This document shows, piece after piece, positions 34,392 through 35,056 of a stretch of 35,056 nucleotides of DNA. Position numbers and translations under genes: made by a program. The notes beneath the pieces were generated by a model that searched no databases, was not told the origin of the DNA, and was given only the letters and a program-made list of their open reading frames with translations. Source of the DNA: Herbaspirillum frisingense (GTDB lineage: Bacteria; Pseudomonadota; Gammaproteobacteria; Burkholderiales; Burkholderiaceae_D); NCBI GenBank assembly GCA_009914615.1, contig WNDX01000032.1, positions 1-35,056 on the forward strand, written 5' to 3'. Position 1 is the first letter of the stretch, and every line of letters begins with the position of its first letter.

Positions 34392-34984
34392 GTTACCCCC
34401 TTGTTGGTATAGCCGGCGCGACATGACGCCGCGACGACGGGTTGTAAGATCGATTGTGCGTGGTTCGCTTGCCCTTCAAGGGCGAATCATTTGGATGCGA
34501 ACCGAAAGCTGCCAGGCAGCGATGAAACCGAAGAAAGCTTCGGCATGATGCATACCGGACAGGGATGGGATCGTCGTGGAGACAATCGCGCTGCCAGCCG
34601 GAAATTTGGACAATCCGCGAACGGATCAGAAACTGCTGAGAGTCGTTGTTGAACAAATTATGTCGCGAGGACAAACGATAGTTTAACGCAATCGCTTAAT
34701 GATGTCCAGCAATGTAGGAATTTGAATTCATAACTTGCCGATCTTAAGAGCCGGATTTAGTTCCCAGAAACAATCAAAACGATATGAAGCGAACAACAAA
34801 ACAGCCCTGCTGACTCTGCCGCAATCCCCTGTCCCATGCGGCATGCGGCATGCGCCGAGCTCGACGGCGCCTGTCGCACGGACAAAAAAAATCGCCGGCC
34901 CATTGCCGGATCCGGCGATTTGATCTTGCCCCCGTTTCACGGACACCCCTATAAGCGATTAACTATCGCAATAGGAGGTGGACG
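34392..34984. other. intergenic region with osmoprotectant operon promoter, AT-richer stretch and IS left end
   Basis: 593 bp without a convincing complete gene. The part next to the permease gene should contain the operon promoter. A 13-bp palindrome GCCCTTCAAGGGC (34471-34483) may be an operator. From about 34640 to 34810 the sequence is visibly richer in A and T than the rest of the window and holds no recognisable gene. A minus-direction terminator lies at 34881-34921, followed directly by the IS end. Confidence 0.5.
34881..34921 (-). terminator. minus-direction intrinsic terminator beside the IS end
   Basis: A 10-bp stem AAATCGCCGG/CCGGCGATTT (34889-34898 and 34912-34921) with a 13-nt loop. 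Read on the minus strand it is followed by TTTTTGTCC after the stem's own T residues, giving a run of eight T. No minus-strand gene is visible to its right before the window ends, so its gene appears to lie beyond the inserted IS element. Confidence 0.75.
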
Positions 34985-35056
34985 ATGACCAAGAGCAAGG
35001 CAGGCAGAAAGGGGCAGGAGTTCAGCCTGGAGTTCAGGCAGCAGGCACTGTTGCGA
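34921..35056 (+). mobile_element. left end of an IS3-like insertion sequence (truncated by window edge)
   Basis: The probable left terminus begins TGATCTTGCCCCCGTTTC at 34921, fitting the TG start of IS3-family inverted repeats. A possible promoter TTGCCC-n18-TATAAG (34926-34955) leads to a transposase start at 34985. The right end is outside the window, so neither the inverted repeat nor the target duplication can be checked. Confidence 0.65.
34985..35056 (+). CDS. transposase OrfA-like protein, partial (N-terminus only)
   Basis: Only 24 codons are in the window (MTKSKAGRKG then QEFSLEFRQQALLR). The FSLEFRQQAL segment resembles the first helix of the OrfA helix-turn-helix of IS3-family transposases (compare the common FSPEFKxxAV pattern). 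AGGAGGT lies 6 nt before the ATG, a strong ribosome site. The family call rests on this short stretch and the TG terminus. Confidence 0.65.
   Translation, partial: MTKSKAGRKGQEFSLEFRQQALLR

Noticed and set aside
34728..34946. Short minus-strand frame next to the IS end
   Set aside because: 72 codons with no motif and no good ribosome site, spanning a terminator and the IS boundary.

Overview
The window is a high-GC, gene-dense chromosomal segment of a betaproteobacterium. Gene content and order suggest Burkholderiales, most likely Oxalobacteraceae of Herbaspirillum type: ilvI-ilvH, an ECF sigma/DUF3619/DUF3106 cluster, gamma-carbonic anhydrase next to hslO, and trmJ divergent from suhB. The genus is an inference; no rRNA or other marker is present. 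I saw no tRNA, rRNA, CRISPR array, phage or plasmid module.

Layout. 1-2.7 kb: acetolactate synthase genes ilvI-ilvH (minus) with a 5' leader that may act as an attenuator. 2.9-6.6 kb: ECF sigma factor, a membrane protein that may be its anti-sigma factor, a DUF3106 exported protein, an RDD membrane protein and a membrane-anchored lipase-like hydrolase (all plus). 6.8-8.2 kb: a small helical lipoprotein and a DUF455 ferritin-like protein (minus). 8.3-9.8 kb: gamma-carbonic anhydrase and Hsp33 (plus), ending at a long palindromic terminator shared with the minus-strand pair trmJ-rsuA. 11.7-13.9 kb: suhB, a VOC protein and an alpha/beta hydrolase. 14.0-19.3 kb: a Fur-box promoter driving fecI-fecR-TonB receptor (with STN domain)-PepSY membrane protein, a cell-surface-signalling iron uptake cluster. 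19.4-20.3 kb: the wreck of a CSS-motif/EAL phosphodiesterase gene. 20.3-23.5 kb: HxlR regulator divergent from an SMR exporter, then rhlE and a GNAT acetyltransferase.

23.7-30.6 kb is the most interesting block: a six-gene minus-strand operon (guanidinobutyrase, ArgH-like lyase, polar amino acid ABC permease, ATPase and binding protein, class II aldolase) read divergently from a LysR regulator, with nested inverted repeats between them. The ArgH-like protein keeps the core catalytic residues but differs from ordinary argininosuccinate lyase in two conserved positions. Together the genes suggest uptake and breakdown of a guanidino compound, perhaps an N-succinyl (fumarate-releasing) conjugate.

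30.6-35.1 kb: a 162-bp MITE-like palindrome sits exactly at the LysR stop codon with an apparent TAA target duplication. A terminator and a four-gene quaternary-amine (OpuC/Yeh-type) osmoprotectant ABC operon (minus) follow. An AT-richer intergenic stretch leads to the left end of an IS3-like element that runs off the window and seems to have inserted at the foot of a minus-strand terminator.
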